Shown: in pieces, positions 1 through 6,082 of the stretch
Layout: every line of letters begins with the position of its first letter
Position numbering within the stretch: the stretch's first letter is position 1
Notes under the pieces: model-generated
The model's database searches: none
Told to the model about the DNA's origin: nothing
Seen by the model: the letters and a program-made list of their open reading frames with translations, nothing else
Assembly: GCA_910588565.1 (NCBI GenBank)
Contig: CAJUPF010000058.1
Coordinates: forward strand, 7,802-19,549
Direction of reading: 5' to 3'
Length of the DNA stretch: 11,748 nt
From: an uncultured Lachnospiraceae bacterium
GTDB lineage: Bacteria; Bacillota; Clostridia; Lachnospirales; Lachnospiraceae
Position numbers and translations under genes: made by a program

Positions 1-176
1 AACAAGGGATTGAACAAGGGATTGAACAAGGGATTGAACAAGGGATTGAACAAGGCATTGAAAAAGAACGTCTGAGCGCTGTGGAGCGGATGATTCGGGC
101 TAATTTGACAAAGACCCAGATTATATCCTGCGGTTATACTGAAGAGGAGTTTGCGGAAGCGGAAAGTGTTTTATGA
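1..176 (+). CDS. 3' end of Rpn-family PD-(D/E)XK nuclease / putative transposase (partial)
   Basis: Only the C-terminal 57 codons are present (first full codon at 3); the start lies outside the window. The frame opens with five QGIE units, then runs through EKERLSAVERMIRANLT and ends CGYTEEEFAEAESVL. This layout, a Gln-Gly-Ile-Glu repeat followed by a short helical tail with an 'I..CGYTEEEF' type end, is typical of the C-terminus of Rpn (recombination-promoting nuclease / PDDEXK transposase-like) proteins that are abundant in Lachnospiraceae. The catalytic nuclease domain would be upstream and cannot be checked here. The stop codon overlaps the start of a small downstream ORF. Family assignment rests on the repeat and tail pattern only; another protein with the same repeat is possible. 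Confidence 0.7.
   Translation, partial: QGIEQGIEQGIEQGIEQGIEKERLSAVERMIRANLTKTQIISCGYTEEEFAEAESVL
3..62 (+). repeat. 12-bp in-frame tandem repeat (QGIE), five copies
   Basis: The unit CAAGGGATTGAA occurs at 3-14, 15-26, 27-38 and 39-50 without change, and at 51-62 with one change (CAAGGCATTGAA, silent). The two bases before position 3 match the end of another unit, so the array probably continues upstream. The unit length is a multiple of three, so gain or loss of copies would change protein length without a frameshift. Confidence 0.95.
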
Positions 177-292
177 TTGACGCAGAGGAATATTTTTTTT
201 ATAATAGAACCAGCATTTTCCATGGTATGCCGTATGGCATCAAGGTATCCCGGGAAGGGATTTCCATAGGAAGTTTGGGAAATCAGGATTGA
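173..292 (+). CDS. Small hypothetical protein (39 aa), coupled to the Rpn-like gene
   Basis: An ATG at 173 overlaps the TGA of the upstream Rpn-like gene (ATGA at 173-176) and opens a 39-codon frame to the TGA at 290-292. The product starts MIDAEEYFFYNRTS, continues FHGMPYGIKVSREG and ends SIGSLGNQD. It has no membrane segment or signal peptide and reads like folded protein (alternating strand-like patterns, ordinary codons) rather than random translation. A weak Shine-Dalgarno-like GGAAAG lies at 161-166; the stop-start overlap suggests translational coupling. I do not recognise the family. It may be a small partner of the Rpn protein or the N-terminal stub of a once longer gene. The overlapping minus-strand frame is judged to be its shadow. 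Confidence 0.45.
   Translation: MIDAEEYFFYNRTSIFHGMPYGIKVSREGISIGSLGNQD
177..205 (+). promoter_or_regulatory. Putative sigma-A promoter for galK
   Basis: A -35 box TTGACG (177-182, 5 of 6 consensus) and a -10 box TATAAT (200-205, 6 of 6) are separated by exactly 17 bp. Transcription would start near 212 and leave a leader of about 110 nt before the galK ATG at 322. The promoter lies within the 39-codon ORF at 173-292, so one of the two calls could be coincidental. Confidence 0.6.
247..284 (+). promoter_or_regulatory. Overlapping hairpins in the galK leader
   Basis: Stem A pairs ATCCC (247-251) with GGGAT (257-261). Stem B pairs GATTTCC (259-265) with GGAAATC (278-284). The arms share 259-261, so the two stems exclude each other. 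A further small stem ATGCC/GGCAT (227-231 with 236-240) lies upstream. No U-tract follows stem B, so this is not a standard attenuator; a role in galK expression is inference, and the same bases may be coding. Confidence 0.3.
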
Positions 293-321
293 ATTTTGTA
301 TGATTGAAAGGAGAACGTGGT

Positions 322-1566
322 ATGTCAAATATGCCAGCAAAAGAAGTATTAGAACGTGTATACGGGGAGACAGAAAAGAGTGGGGCGCGGTATTTGCATC
401 TTTCTGAGTGTTTTAAAGAGAATTTCGGAGATGCGGAAGTAGAATTTTTTACTTCGCCAGGTAGAACAGAGATGATCGGGAACCATACAGATCATAACGG
501 CGGCAAAATCGTTGCGGCAAGCATCAGCCTGGATACGATTGGGGCTGCGGCGGCAAATGGAACAGGAACCATTCGTATTCTCAGTGAAGGCTACGATATG
601 ATTGAAGTAGAGATTGCAAAAGCGTCTTCCATAGAGAAAAAAGCGGGAACAAAGGCATTGATTGCCGGCATGGTAGAGGCCATTGGCAAGTTCGGATATG
701 CGGTGGAAGGGTTTGACGCATATATGACGACAGAAGTGATTGGGGCAGCGGGCGTCAGCTCTTCCGCATCTTTTGAAATGATCTTCTGTGCGATTGTCAA
801 TGCATTTTTTAATGAGAATAAAATCGAACTGGGAGACTGTGCAAGGATTGGACAGTACGCAGAGAATCATTTCTGGCTGAAATCCTCCGGACTGATGGAT
901 CAGATGGCATGTGCGGCTGGCGGCGCGATTTTACTGGATTTTGCAGATGATATTAAATGTGAAAAAATTGACGCTTCTTTTGATGCTCTGGGTTATGATA
1001 TGGTAATTGTCAACACAGGAAAGGGACACGGAGATTTAAGCGACGAGTATTCCGCAGTTCCAAAGGAGATGTTTGCTGTAGCAGAGGCGCTTGGCGTAAA
1101 GCGGCTTTGCGAGAGTTCTTTGGAGACATTTTTAGAGAAGATTCCGGAAATTGAGAAAAAGCTGAACAACGACCGGGCGATTATGCGTGCTTTGCATTTT
1201 TATGCAGAGAACCAGAGAGTGGAGGAAGCAGCGGATGCGCTTACCAGAGGAGACGGCAAAGCGGTACTGCGTCTTTTGACAGAATCCGGGAATTCTTCCT
1301 GGAAATGGCTGCAGAACTGTATGTCCAAATCCAATGAACGGGATCAGAAAGTTGCCCTTACCCTTGCCCTGACTGAACTGTATCTTAAGAAATTGGGAGA
1401 CGGCTGCTGCAGAGTACACGGCGGCGGATTCGCAGGGGTGATCCTTGCAGTTGTGCCGAAGAATAAGACGGCGGATTATGTAGATTATATTGCAAACTAC
1501 GTAGGCAGTGATAATGTTTATCCGATGCAGATCCGGCAGACAGGCGCGGTAAGCCTTGGAAAGTAA
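322..1566 (+). CDS. galK: Galactokinase family protein (GHMP kinase)
   Basis: The 414-residue cytosolic protein carries the three GHMP motifs: the N-terminal galactokinase signature PGRTEMIGNHTDHNGG (46-61), the ATP-binding loop GAAGVSSSAS (141-150), and the C-terminal motif around CRVHGGGFAGVIL (363-375). LMDQ (191-194) supplies the expected catalytic Asp193. The expected reaction is ATP-dependent phosphorylation of galactose to galactose 1-phosphate, the first Leloir step. Start: ATG at 322 is preceded by AAAGGAG (307-313, 8-nt spacing); the in-frame TTG at 304 lies upstream of that site and was rejected. The motif differs from canonical GRxNLIGEHTDY: Glu is Asn54 and Tyr is His57, positions that contact sugar in characterised GalK, so the substrate could differ. 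No galT or galE is adjacent; the gene stands alone between the Rpn region and a convergent two-component system. Confidence 0.82.
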   Translation: MSNMPAKEVLERVYGETEKSGARYLHLSECFKENFGDAEVEFFTSPGRTEMIGNHTDHNGGKIVAASISLDTIGAAAANGTGTIRILSEGYDMIEVEIAKASSIEKKAGTKALIAGMVEAIGKFGYAVEGFDAYMTTEVIGAAGVSSSASFEMIFCAIVNAFFNENKIELGDCARIGQYAENHFWLKSSGLMDQMACAAGGAILLDFADDIKCEKIDASFDALGYDMVIVNTGKGHGDLSDEYSAVPKEMFAVAEALGVKRLCESSLETFLEKIPEIEKKLNNDRAIMRALHFYAENQRVEEAADALTRGDGKAVLRLLTESGNSSWKWLQNCMSKSNERDQKVALTLALTELYLKKLGDGCCRVHGGGFAGVILAVVPKNKTADYVDYIANYVGSDNVYPMQIRQTGAVSLGK

Positions 1567-1633
1567 AAGGAGTACGATTTGATGCCTGGCAAACTGCATT
1601 CTATGTAAAGGTTTGAAGGTTATATGCTTTTAT

Positions 1634-1683
1634 AATAGGGAAAGCGCATTGTTTTTAAAACGGGAGCATGTGCTTTCCCTATT
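1634..1683. terminator. Long hairpin between convergent genes, possible bidirectional terminator
   Basis: AATAGGGAAAGCGCAT (1634-1649) pairs with ATGTGCTTTCCCTATT (1668-1683): 16 pairs with a single G-U, around an 18-nt loop containing TTTTTAAAA. It lies 67 bp after galK and 39 bp beyond the stop of the convergent histidine kinase. Neither side is followed by a clear U-tract, so terminator activity is inferred from position and stem strength only. Confidence 0.5.
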
Positions 1684-1722
1684 TGGAATCTGAGAATCTC
1701 CATTCCTGACGGCAGCATCCAA

Positions 1723-3003
1723 TCAGGCCTTCAGCAATATAAAAAACCGTGTTCCGCCCATAGGCGTATCCGTCACTTTGATTGTGCCGTTGTGCGCATC
1801 TATAATTTCTTTTGCTATGCAAAGCCCCAGGCCGAAATGTTCTTTTCCTGACCGGGATTTATCTGCCCGGTAGAAGCGGTCAAATATATGGGGCTTGTCT
1901 TTATCGGCGATGCCGATTCCATTATCCTCCACAGTAATCCAGAACATAGATTTATTATAGGATACTGCCAGTTTGGTATATCCTCCTGCAGTTCCATAGC
2001 TGAGAGAATTGGAAATCAGGATGCCAAGTACCTGCTCAATTCGCCCTTTGTCACAGCGGCAGCAGGGAAGGGGGTCTTCCGGCAGCTCGATTTTCAGGGT
2101 GATGTTATGTTCTTTTGCCAGAAGCTCAAAGGATTCAAAGATATTTAACAGCAGGGTATCCAGTTCCACCGGCTGCAATTGCAGCAAAAACTCCCCGGTA
2201 TCCGCCCGGTTTAACAACAATAAATCTTCTGTCAGTGTGGATAAACGCCTGGATTCTTCTTCTATGATGTGGATAAAACGCTCTTTTTGCAGTTCCTGTG
2301 CCGCCCTTGCCGCGGAAATGGCAGAGCTGATAACAGCAATCGGCGTCCGGAGCTCATGGGAGGCGGCAGCAACAAAGGCGGTCTGTTTTTGTCTTGCCTC
2401 GATAATCGGCGCTAAGAGTTTTCCGGTATAATGCCAGGAAAACAGCAGAAGAATAAAAATCCCTGCAATATTTAAAAACAGAAAACGAAGACGCTGTGTC
2501 TGAATCTGTCCGTCCAGAAACTGATTGGAGGAAAGAACAATAACGGTAAGGATGTCGGAATTTTTATGGAGCTTTATCATTGCGGCATGATAGCGTTTTT
2601 TATCAGGGGAAGTCCAAGACAATTCCTGATGTACGGCAGAATAATCGGAGCCGTTTTTCAGGATGGGGTAAACAGTTTCAATATAAGTTTTTGCTTCCTC
2701 CATTAAAACCAGCTCATTTTCTGAAAGGACAATACGATTGTAGAAGAGCGGCGCATCGTTATCATAAAAGGCCAGAAGAAAATTCTGATTGCTGGAAGTT
2801 TTGGAAATCCATTCCCAGGTAATGGTATCCTGTTGTTCTAACGTAGAAATCAGAGAACTGACATTGGAAGAAAACGTGAGAAAATAATTTTCTTCCAGTT
2901 CATGCTCTGACATGTACAGGTAGCTGATGGACATGCCAATTAAAATAGCGCCTGCAATGCCGGTAAACAGCAGGGTTAAGCGTCTATGGAGTTTTTGGTA
3001 CAT
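1723..3003 (-). CDS. Sensor histidine kinase of a two-component system
   Basis: A 426-residue membrane kinase. TM1 is about residues 8-31, followed by an extracytoplasmic domain of about 140 residues and TM2 about 172-193. The H box AAASHELRTP places the phospho-acceptor at His216. The ATPase core has an N box (QVLGILISN, Asn332), G1 box DNGIG (360-364), F box IFDRFY (373-378) and G2 box GLGL (391-394), so all catalytic elements are intact. Only about 20 residues separate TM2 from the H box, too few for a full HAMP domain. The ATG at 3003 has a GGAGGGG ribosome site. It lies 52 bp downstream of the response regulator gene and is probably cotranscribed with it. The extracellular sensor has no motif I recognise, so the signal is unknown. 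Confidence 0.95.
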   Translation of the reverse strand: MYQKLHRRLTLLFTGIAGAILIGMSISYLYMSEHELEENYFLTFSSNVSSLISTLEQQDTITWEWISKTSSNQNFLLAFYDNDAPLFYNRIVLSENELVLMEEAKTYIETVYPILKNGSDYSAVHQELSWTSPDKKRYHAAMIKLHKNSDILTVIVLSSNQFLDGQIQTQRLRFLFLNIAGIFILLLFSWHYTGKLLAPIIEARQKQTAFVAAASHELRTPIAVISSAISAARAAQELQKERFIHIIEEESRRLSTLTEDLLLLNRADTGEFLLQLQPVELDTLLLNIFESFELLAKEHNITLKIELPEDPLPCCRCDKGRIEQVLGILISNSLSYGTAGGYTKLAVSYNKSMFWITVEDNGIGIADKDKPHIFDRFYRADKSRSGKEHFGLGLCIAKEIIDAHNGTIKVTDTPMGGTRFFILLKA

Positions 3004-3055
3004 GGGAAGCCCCTCCTATATGATAATGTATGCCTGGGAAGTTCTGGCATCCGCG

Positions 3056-3745
3056 TTACTTTGGTACATTAGCTTCCGAGCGTATACGATAGCCTACTCC
3101 CCGGATCGTTTGAATGGAAACGCAGTGGCTGGCGGATTTTAGCCTTCTGCGGATAAAGTGCATATAATTATCCAGATTGCCGTCTTCCACGTCCGTATCA
3201 AGACCCCAGACCTTGGACAGGAGTGTTGCCCTGGGAAGTGTCTGCGTGGGATTCTGCAAAAATACGGTGAGCAAATCCCCTTCCTTTTTGGAAAGGGTAC
3301 AGGTCCCCTTTGGGCCTGAAAGCTGGTTTGAGGTAGGGGAATAGGAAATATCGCCAAACTCCAGTGTTTCCTGCGCTTTCCATTCCCTGGGCCTGCGGCT
3401 GATACTGCGAATGCGGGCTAAAAGCTCCTCAAACGCAAAGGGTTTCACCAGGTAATCGTCTGCACCGGAGTCTAACCCGGTAACTTTGTCATGTAATTCG
3501 CCAAGGGCGGTTAAGAGAATGACCGGGGTATGGTTTCCTTTAGCGCGCAGTTTTTTTAAAACTGTGACGCCGTCTATTTTGGGGATCATTCGGTCAAGCA
3601 GAATCAGATCATGTATGTTTTCTTCTATATAATACAGAGCATCTTCCCCATTGTCGCAGGTATCAACCGTAAATTCATGGTTTTTCAGCTGAAACGCAAG
3701 TGTTTCCATTAAGTGAAGGTCGTCTTCTACCAGTAAAATCCGCAT
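3056..3745 (-). CDS. OmpR/PhoB-family response regulator
   Basis: A 229-residue two-domain regulator. The receiver domain (about 1-115) has the acidic pair Glu7/Asp8 with Asp9, phospho-acceptor Asp51 in LILLDRMIP, Thr79 and Lys101 in the KPF motif. The C-terminal winged helix (about 128-225) ends with the family pattern IQTIRGVGYRI. Start: ATG at 3745 opens MRILLVEDD and is preceded by AAGGAG at 8-nt spacing; the upstream in-frame ATG at 3796 would add 17 residues not typical of the family and was rejected. It is the first gene of a two-gene operon with the histidine kinase. Its promoter carries direct repeats of the type bound by this family, suggesting autoregulation. Target genes are unknown; the divergent sigma operon is a candidate. 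Confidence 0.96.
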   Translation of the reverse strand: MRILLVEDDLHLMETLAFQLKNHEFTVDTCDNGEDALYYIEENIHDLILLDRMIPKIDGVTVLKKLRAKGNHTPVILLTALGELHDKVTGLDSGADDYLVKPFAFEELLARIRSISRRPREWKAQETLEFGDISYSPTSNQLSGPKGTCTLSKKEGDLLTVFLQNPTQTLPRATLLSKVWGLDTDVEDGNLDNYMHFIRRRLKSASHCVSIQTIRGVGYRIRSEANVPK

Positions 3746-3772
3746 AAGTATCTCCTTCGTTTTTATAGATTC

Positions 3773-3794
3773 GTGCAGTCCGGACAGTCTGCAC
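3773..3794 (-). promoter_or_regulatory. 5' leader hairpin of the regulator-kinase transcript
   Basis: GTGCAG (3773-3778) pairs with CTGCAC (3789-3794) around a 10-nt loop that itself contains the palindrome TCCGGA (3779-3784). The -10 box at 3801-3806 puts the predicted start near 3794, so this stem would sit at the very 5' end of the mRNA, where it could protect it from decay. The alternative is a DNA operator. Confidence 0.4.
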
Positions 3795-3800
3795 ATTTTT

Positions 3801-3833
3801 ATTATAACATGGAAATCTTTAAATAATCTTTAA
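3801..3833 (-). promoter_or_regulatory. Regulator-kinase promoter with two OmpR-type direct repeats
   Basis: On the minus strand a perfect TATAAT lies at 3806-3801. Upstream are two identical 9-mers, TTAAAGATT, at 3833-3825 and 3822-3814, with an 11-bp period. They cover the place of the -35 box, which is poor (AGATTA). Direct repeats of about one helical turn overlapping a weak -35 box are the usual layout of promoters activated by OmpR-family regulators, which fits autoregulation. The operator call is inference from pattern. Confidence 0.6.
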
Positions 3834-3911
3834 TATTAAGTTGTTGTATCCTTTTTTGGGATTTTGTAATCTAATTAGTATAAAACAACATAAAGGAAGG
3901 TGATAAGTATA

Positions 3912-4454
3912 ATGAAGGATACGATAAGCCTGAAACTGGCAAAGATGGCGGTAAAAGGCGACCGGGAAGCGTTTGGCAGGCTGATTGCCATGCATCAGGA
4001 ATATCTGTACAGACTGGCATATATGCATACAAAGAATGAGCAGGATGCACTGGATGCGGTGCAGGAGTGCGCAATGCGCGCGATGATTTCGATGGATAAG
4101 CTCCGGGAGCCCGTGTATTTTAAGACTTGGATTACGCGTATATTGCTGAACTGTATTTACCTGACGCAGAAGAAACAGAAGAAGAACAGCTCCTATGAGG
4201 AATACAGCGGGGCAGCGCCGGAGCAGCCGGTTTCCATAGAGGAAAAGGCGGATCTCTACGACGCGATTGATCTGCTTCCTCCCACCTATAAGACGGTGGT
4301 GATTCTGCAGTATTTTCAGGAGATGAAAATCAAGGATATTGCACAGGCCATGGATATGCCGGCCGGAAGTGTAAAAGCATATTTGTCCCGTGCGAGAGAA
4401 TCGCTCAGAAATCTGCTGGATGACGGGAACGGCACAGGAATTAAAATGATATAA
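3912..4454 (+). CDS. ECF-type RNA polymerase sigma factor
   Basis: A 180-residue sigma-70 family factor with only regions 2 and 4, as in the ECF group. Region 2 spans about 19-88 (REAFGRLIAMHQEYLYRLAY, then the ALDAVQECAMRAM helix and KTWITRILLN). Region 4 spans about 119-172 with the helix-turn-helix KIKDIAQAMDMPAGSVKAYL and tail SRARESL. Start: AGGTGAT (3898-3904), a good anti-SD match, precedes ATG 3912 by 7 nt; the GTG at 3900 overlaps that site and was rejected. The stop lies 15 nt before a single-pass membrane protein that is the likely anti-sigma factor, the standard arrangement for signal-controlled ECF factors. The gene is divergent from the response regulator; about 166 bp are shared upstream. 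No clear ECF promoter (AAC/CGT type) was found, so autoregulation could not be shown. Confidence 0.93.
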   Translation: MKDTISLKLAKMAVKGDREAFGRLIAMHQEYLYRLAYMHTKNEQDALDAVQECAMRAMISMDKLREPVYFKTWITRILLNCIYLTQKKQKKNSSYEEYSGAAPEQPVSIEEKADLYDAIDLLPPTYKTVVILQYFQEMKIKDIAQAMDMPAGSVKAYLSRARESLRNLLDDGNGTGIKMI

Positions 4455-4469
4455 AAGAAAGGAGCCAGG

Positions 4470-5789
4470 ATGGACAAAATAAACAGAATGGACAGTGAAA
4501 GATTTGATACGATTGTGATACCGGACAATTTATCGGAGTGTGTGCAAAATGGGATTCGGGAAGGAGAACGAAGATATATGAAAAAGAAACGCAAGAAATT
4601 TATGCTGCGCTTTGCCGGAGCAGCCGCAGCTATGTTGGTATGCGTGGGCGTGTGCGCTTCACAGCCTGCGCTGGCTTCTAAGATGCCTGTGGTCGGAACA
4701 ATTTTTAAATTGCTCCAGGGGGATTATTCCTATCAGGGAGACCTGGATTCTGTCGCGCAGAAACTGGAGAAGGAAGGAAACGGGCTGGATGGAGAACAGG
4801 GGCGCCTGCCATTGGGAAACGGGGCAGATGGAGAACAGGGGACTATACCGTCAGAAGACGGAGAGTCTGGATCTGTTTATACAAAGACGGCAGACGGCGT
4901 TACACTATCTGTTTCGGAAGCCTACTGTTCGGTGGAAGCGATTTATCTGTCTCTTAGGATTACCAGCGAGGAAGCGTTTCCGGATACCATGACAGATATG
5001 GAGGGTAAGCCGTTGATAAATCTGAAAGGAACGGCGGCATATTCGTTCTGCCAGGAACGAGGGGGAGAGGCGGAAGGCTATGGCGGTATGCAGGGCTCCC
5101 TGGAAGGCGCGTTTCTTGATCCGCATACGTATGTGGGTATTTACCGTATTGATATTCTGGATATTGTTGGAAACGATGAGGCGCTGAAAGAGACATACCG
5201 GACACTGGAATCCTTTGATATGGATTTTACCGTGGAACAGATTATCGGGGATAAGGCGGAGCCGGAAAAACTGGATATGCAGGGAAAAACCGAGGAAGAA
5301 CTGGAAGCAATGTCGGATGAAGAATGGAAGGCGTTTATGGCGGAAATCACGCCGCCAGACTGGTATCAATATCCCAGCCAATATGAAAACTGGTGGTTTG
5401 ACGGGCCGTTTGTATTCCAGCTTCATATTGAGGCTGACAGAAAGAGCGCCCAGACCGTTGTGGTAGACGAAATGAACGATACCGGGGCAGGGCTGTATCA
5501 GGTTGTAAAGACGAAGTTTGAGATTACGGTGGAAGAAAAATGCAGTGAGCAGCGAGAAGCAGACGGTGTGTTCCTGGTTGTCTTAGACGCCGAAGGCAGG
5601 CTTCTTCCATCTGGAAGCAGTTCTTATGCAGATACGTATGCGATTCATGGCAGGGATGTGTCGAAGGTTTTTGTGTATGTCTGTGATTATGTGGAGTATA
5701 TGGATGAAATCAAAGGGCACCAGACGGAAGATGCATTTCAGAAGATTCTGGAAGAACGGGCGCTGTACAAAAAAGAGATTGCGTTTTAG
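4470..5789 (+). CDS. DUF4179-type membrane anti-sigma factor
   Basis: A 439-residue protein with a cytosolic N-terminus of about 42 residues rich in charge (sigma-binding candidate), one membrane segment at about 44-66, and a large extracytoplasmic part. Just after the membrane it has SKMPVVGTIFKLLQGDYSY and later GVTLSVSEAYCSVEAIYLSL, which resemble DUF4179 proteins, the usual partner of one ECF sigma class in Firmicutes. It is expected to hold the sigma factor inactive until an envelope signal arrives. A 13-residue imperfect duplication, NGLDGEQG (104-111) and NGADGEQG (117-124), forms an acidic Gly-rich linker between the membrane and the folded domain. An Asp/Glu/Trp-rich stretch (about 270-310) follows later. 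AGGAG precedes the ATG. It is cotranscribed with the sigma gene and followed by a terminator. The family name is from recall of sequence pattern. Confidence 0.83.
   Translation: MDKINRMDSERFDTIVIPDNLSECVQNGIREGERRYMKKKRKKFMLRFAGAAAAMLVCVGVCASQPALASKMPVVGTIFKLLQGDYSYQGDLDSVAQKLEKEGNGLDGEQGRLPLGNGADGEQGTIPSEDGESGSVYTKTADGVTLSVSEAYCSVEAIYLSLRITSEEAFPDTMTDMEGKPLINLKGTAAYSFCQERGGEAEGYGGMQGSLEGAFLDPHTYVGIYRIDILDIVGNDEALKETYRTLESFDMDFTVEQIIGDKAEPEKLDMQGKTEEELEAMSDEEWKAFMAEITPPDWYQYPSQYENWWFDGPFVFQLHIEADRKSAQTVVVDEMNDTGAGLYQVVKTKFEITVEEKCSEQREADGVFLVVLDAEGRLLPSGSSSYADTYAIHGRDVSKVFVYVCDYVEYMDEIKGHQTEDAFQKILEERALYKKEIAF
4779..4841 (+). repeat. Imperfect 39-bp-period duplication in the anti-sigma gene
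   Basis: Segments at 4779-4802 and 4818-4841 are nearly identical; both end in GATGGAGAACAGGGG. They code for NGLDGEQG and NGADGEQG. This is a short in-frame tandem duplication in the linker between membrane anchor and extracellular domain. Confidence 0.8.
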
Positions 5790-5831
5790 TTTCGTGACGG
5801 GTGATTTTGCAATCAGAGAAGTACAAATTAT

Positions 5832-5873
5832 ATATGCTGGAACTGTGAACGGGCAGTTCCAGCATATTTTTTT
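5832..5873 (+). terminator. Rho-independent terminator of the sigma/anti-sigma operon
   Basis: ATATGCTGGAACTG (5832-5845) pairs perfectly with CAGTTCCAGCATAT (5854-5867) around an 8-nt loop, followed at once by seven T (5867-5873). It begins 42 nt after the anti-sigma stop codon. Confidence 0.95.
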
Positions 5874-5964
5874 GAGTTAGTAAGAAAGACGACGCTGTGG
5901 GATGCGCCGCAGTATCTGGGTTTATAAATATATTTCCCGAATTCTTTAGAGGAAAATTAAAGAT

Positions 5965-5994
5965 TTGCGTGTTAACCTGTAGCATACAGATAAT
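5965..5994 (+). promoter_or_regulatory. Putative promoter of the lipoprotein-permease-adaptor operon
   Basis: TTGCGT (5965-5970, 4 of 6) and GATAAT (5989-5994, 5 of 6) are 18 bp apart. A start near 6001 would give a leader of about 80 nt. The upstream terminator makes a separate promoter necessary somewhere in 5880-6060; this is the best candidate seen. An ECF-type box is not evident. Confidence 0.4.
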
Positions 5995-5996
5995 AT

Positions 5997-6059
5997 CCTG
6001 CCGGATGCAGCATGGCTTGATTATCAAAACGCAATACAGATTGCAGGGTATCCGGCAGG
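5997..6059 (+). promoter_or_regulatory. Inverted repeat enclosing two small stems upstream of the lipoprotein gene
   Basis: CCTGCCGGAT (5997-6006) and ATCCGGCAGG (6050-6059) are perfect 10-bp inverted repeats, 43 nt apart. Inside are TTGA/TCAA (6017-6020 with 6024-6027) and GCAAT/ATTGC (6031-6035 with 6040-6044), so the RNA could form a three-way junction ending 10 nt before the AAGGAGG site. Alternatively the two arms are half-sites for a DNA-binding regulator. It matches no riboswitch class I can name. Confidence 0.45.
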
Positions 6060-6082
6060 GGTGAAGATGAAGGAGGAAGATT

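Noticed and set aside
1..62. CRISPR-like array
   Set aside because: The 12-bp units are directly adjacent with no spacers and are in frame in a coding region.
134..340. Minus-strand ORF of 68 codons near the left edge
   Set aside because: No ribosome site, and it runs opposite to the plus-strand small ORF and the promoter; the plus frame gives the more protein-like product and the coupled start.
349..870. Long minus-strand ORF (173 codons) inside galK
   Set aside because: It is Cys/Arg-rich antisense translation of a clear galactokinase; no ribosome site or family pattern.
3841..3881. Possible promoter of the sigma operon (TTGTTG with TGTAAT at 18 bp, or TAGTAT)
   Set aside because: Matches are weak in AT-rich DNA and no ECF-type boxes are seen; a promoter must exist here but I cannot place it.
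5710..6027. Minus-strand ORF across the terminator and leader region
   Set aside because: It reads through a textbook plus-strand terminator and has no ribosome site or recognisable product.
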